DNA of 6,246 bases, from the NCBI GenBank assembly GCA_900548845.1, contig URMI01000066.1, positions 1 through 6,246 of the forward strand, written 5' to 3'. Shown here piece by piece: positions 5,819-6,246 of the stretch. Below the pieces are notes generated by a model that searched no databases, had not been told where the DNA came from, and was given only the letters and a program-made list of their open reading frames with translations. The position numbers and the translations under genes are program-made. This stretch comes from an uncultured Clostridia bacterium (GTDB lineage Bacteria; Bacillota; Clostridia; Christensenellales; Borkfalkiaceae). Every line of letters begins with the position of its first letter. Positions within the stretch are counted from its first letter, which is position 1.

Positions 5819-6246
5819 GCGGGCAGACCATCACATTCAAAACGCGGCCGAAGATCGTTTCGGTGAGTTCTGTCGCGGGCACGAAGGAGAGCGAGGGCAT
5901 CATCGGAAAATATGCCGACACGTTGCTCAAAGACGATATGTTCGGAGAAACGACGTATGAGCGGGCGGAGTGCAAGATGCTCATCCACGTCATCGACGGC
6001 GCCATCAAAAAGGGCAGGCTCCGAAGGGAGGATATCGGGCTGCTCGTCTCGGGCGATCTTCTCAATCAGATCATTTCGGCAAGCTTTGCGGCGCGGGAGT
6101 TCGATATCCCGTTCCTGGGCGTGTACGGCGCATGCTCGACGATGGCGGAAAGCCTCTGCCTCTCGGCGGTTTTTTTGGACGGCGGGCATGTTCCTTACGC
6201 CGTCGCGGCGACGGGCAGCCACTTTGCTTCCGCCGAACGGCAGTAC
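5815..6246 (+). CDS. spoVAD: SpoVAD, stage V sporulation protein AD (3' end beyond the window)
   Basis: The first 144 residues of a thiolase-fold sporulation protein that usually has about 335-340 residues. SpoVAD binds dipicolinic acid and works with the membrane SpoVA proteins to move it from the mother cell into the forespore. Diagnostic blocks are DDMFGETTYERAECKM (40-55), VSGDLLNQIISASFAAR (78-94), IPFLGVYGACSTMAES (98-113) with C107 at the position of the thiolase catalytic cysteine, and the ATGSHFASAERQY segment at the window edge. The ATG at 5815 is the only plausible start: an in-frame stop lies at 5704 with no ATG, GTG or TTG between, and the N-terminus aligns with relatives from residue 4. 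No ribosome-binding site is evident; the start overlaps the stop of a mini-ORF. spoVAC, the usual upstream neighbour, is absent. The frame is intact to the edge. Confidence 0.96.
   Translation, partial: MSGQTITFKTRPKIVSVSSVAGTKESEGIIGKYADTLLKDDMFGETTYERAECKMLIHVIDGAIKKGRLRREDIGLLVSGDLLNQIISASFAAREFDIPFLGVYGACSTMAESLCLSAVFLDGGHVPYAVAATGSHFASAERQY

Noticed and set aside
5727..6222. Minus-strand open frames opposite spoVAD
   Set aside because: They are antisense shadows of a clearly recognisable spoVAD and match no protein family I know.
1..6246. A novel defence, mobile or CRISPR-like system
   Set aside because: No direct-repeat array, transposase, integrase, nuclease or toxin-antitoxin signature was seen on either strand; all substantial genes belong to known energy-metabolism or sporulation families.

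Overview
The window looks like a piece of a spore-forming, anaerobic Clostridia-type Firmicute chromosome with fairly GC-rich coding sequence. Two things support this: a complete set of Rnf genes in the order typical of clostridia (rnfCDGEAB), and the first 144 codons of spoVAD, a gene found only in endospore formers. I cannot assign a genus from this sequence alone.

Layout. From 5670 down to 50 the minus strand carries one tightly packed operon of seven genes: a Gx-family / 'heptaprenyl diphosphate synthase component I'-like membrane protein, then rnfC, rnfD, rnfG, rnfE, rnfA and rnfB. The first five junctions are overlaps of 4 or 8 nt or a gap of 3 nt, and the last is a 10-nt gap, so the genes are very probably co-transcribed and translationally coupled. 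A 144-bp AT-richer divergent region (5671-5814) separates this operon from spoVAD, which runs on the plus strand and off the right edge. The 49 bases left of rnfB hold no gene that I can support.

Function. The Rnf complex is a membrane-bound ferredoxin:NAD+ oxidoreductase that stores redox energy as a Na+ or H+ gradient. All expected cofactor sites are visible. These are the glycine-rich NADH/FMN region and two [4Fe-4S] motifs in RnfC, covalent-flavin threonine motifs in RnfD and RnfG, paired membrane cysteines in RnfA and RnfE, and one N-terminal plus four C-terminal Fe-S motifs in RnfB. The leading Gx-family gene belongs to a family often found beside flavinylation (ApbE) and FMN-binding genes, so its place at the head of this operon suggests a role in equipping or partnering the Rnf complex. 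No apbE gene is in the window.

The most unusual part is the divergent control region. A good sigma-A-like promoter ends 8 nt before the ATG of the first operon gene, which predicts a leaderless mRNA. On the other side, spoVAD has no visible ribosome-binding site of its own. Instead a 13-15 codon mini-ORF ends on its start codon (ATGA overlap), and there are sigma-G-like promoter candidates upstream. No mobile element, CRISPR array or RNA gene was seen, and the rest of the window is a conventional energy-metabolism operon.
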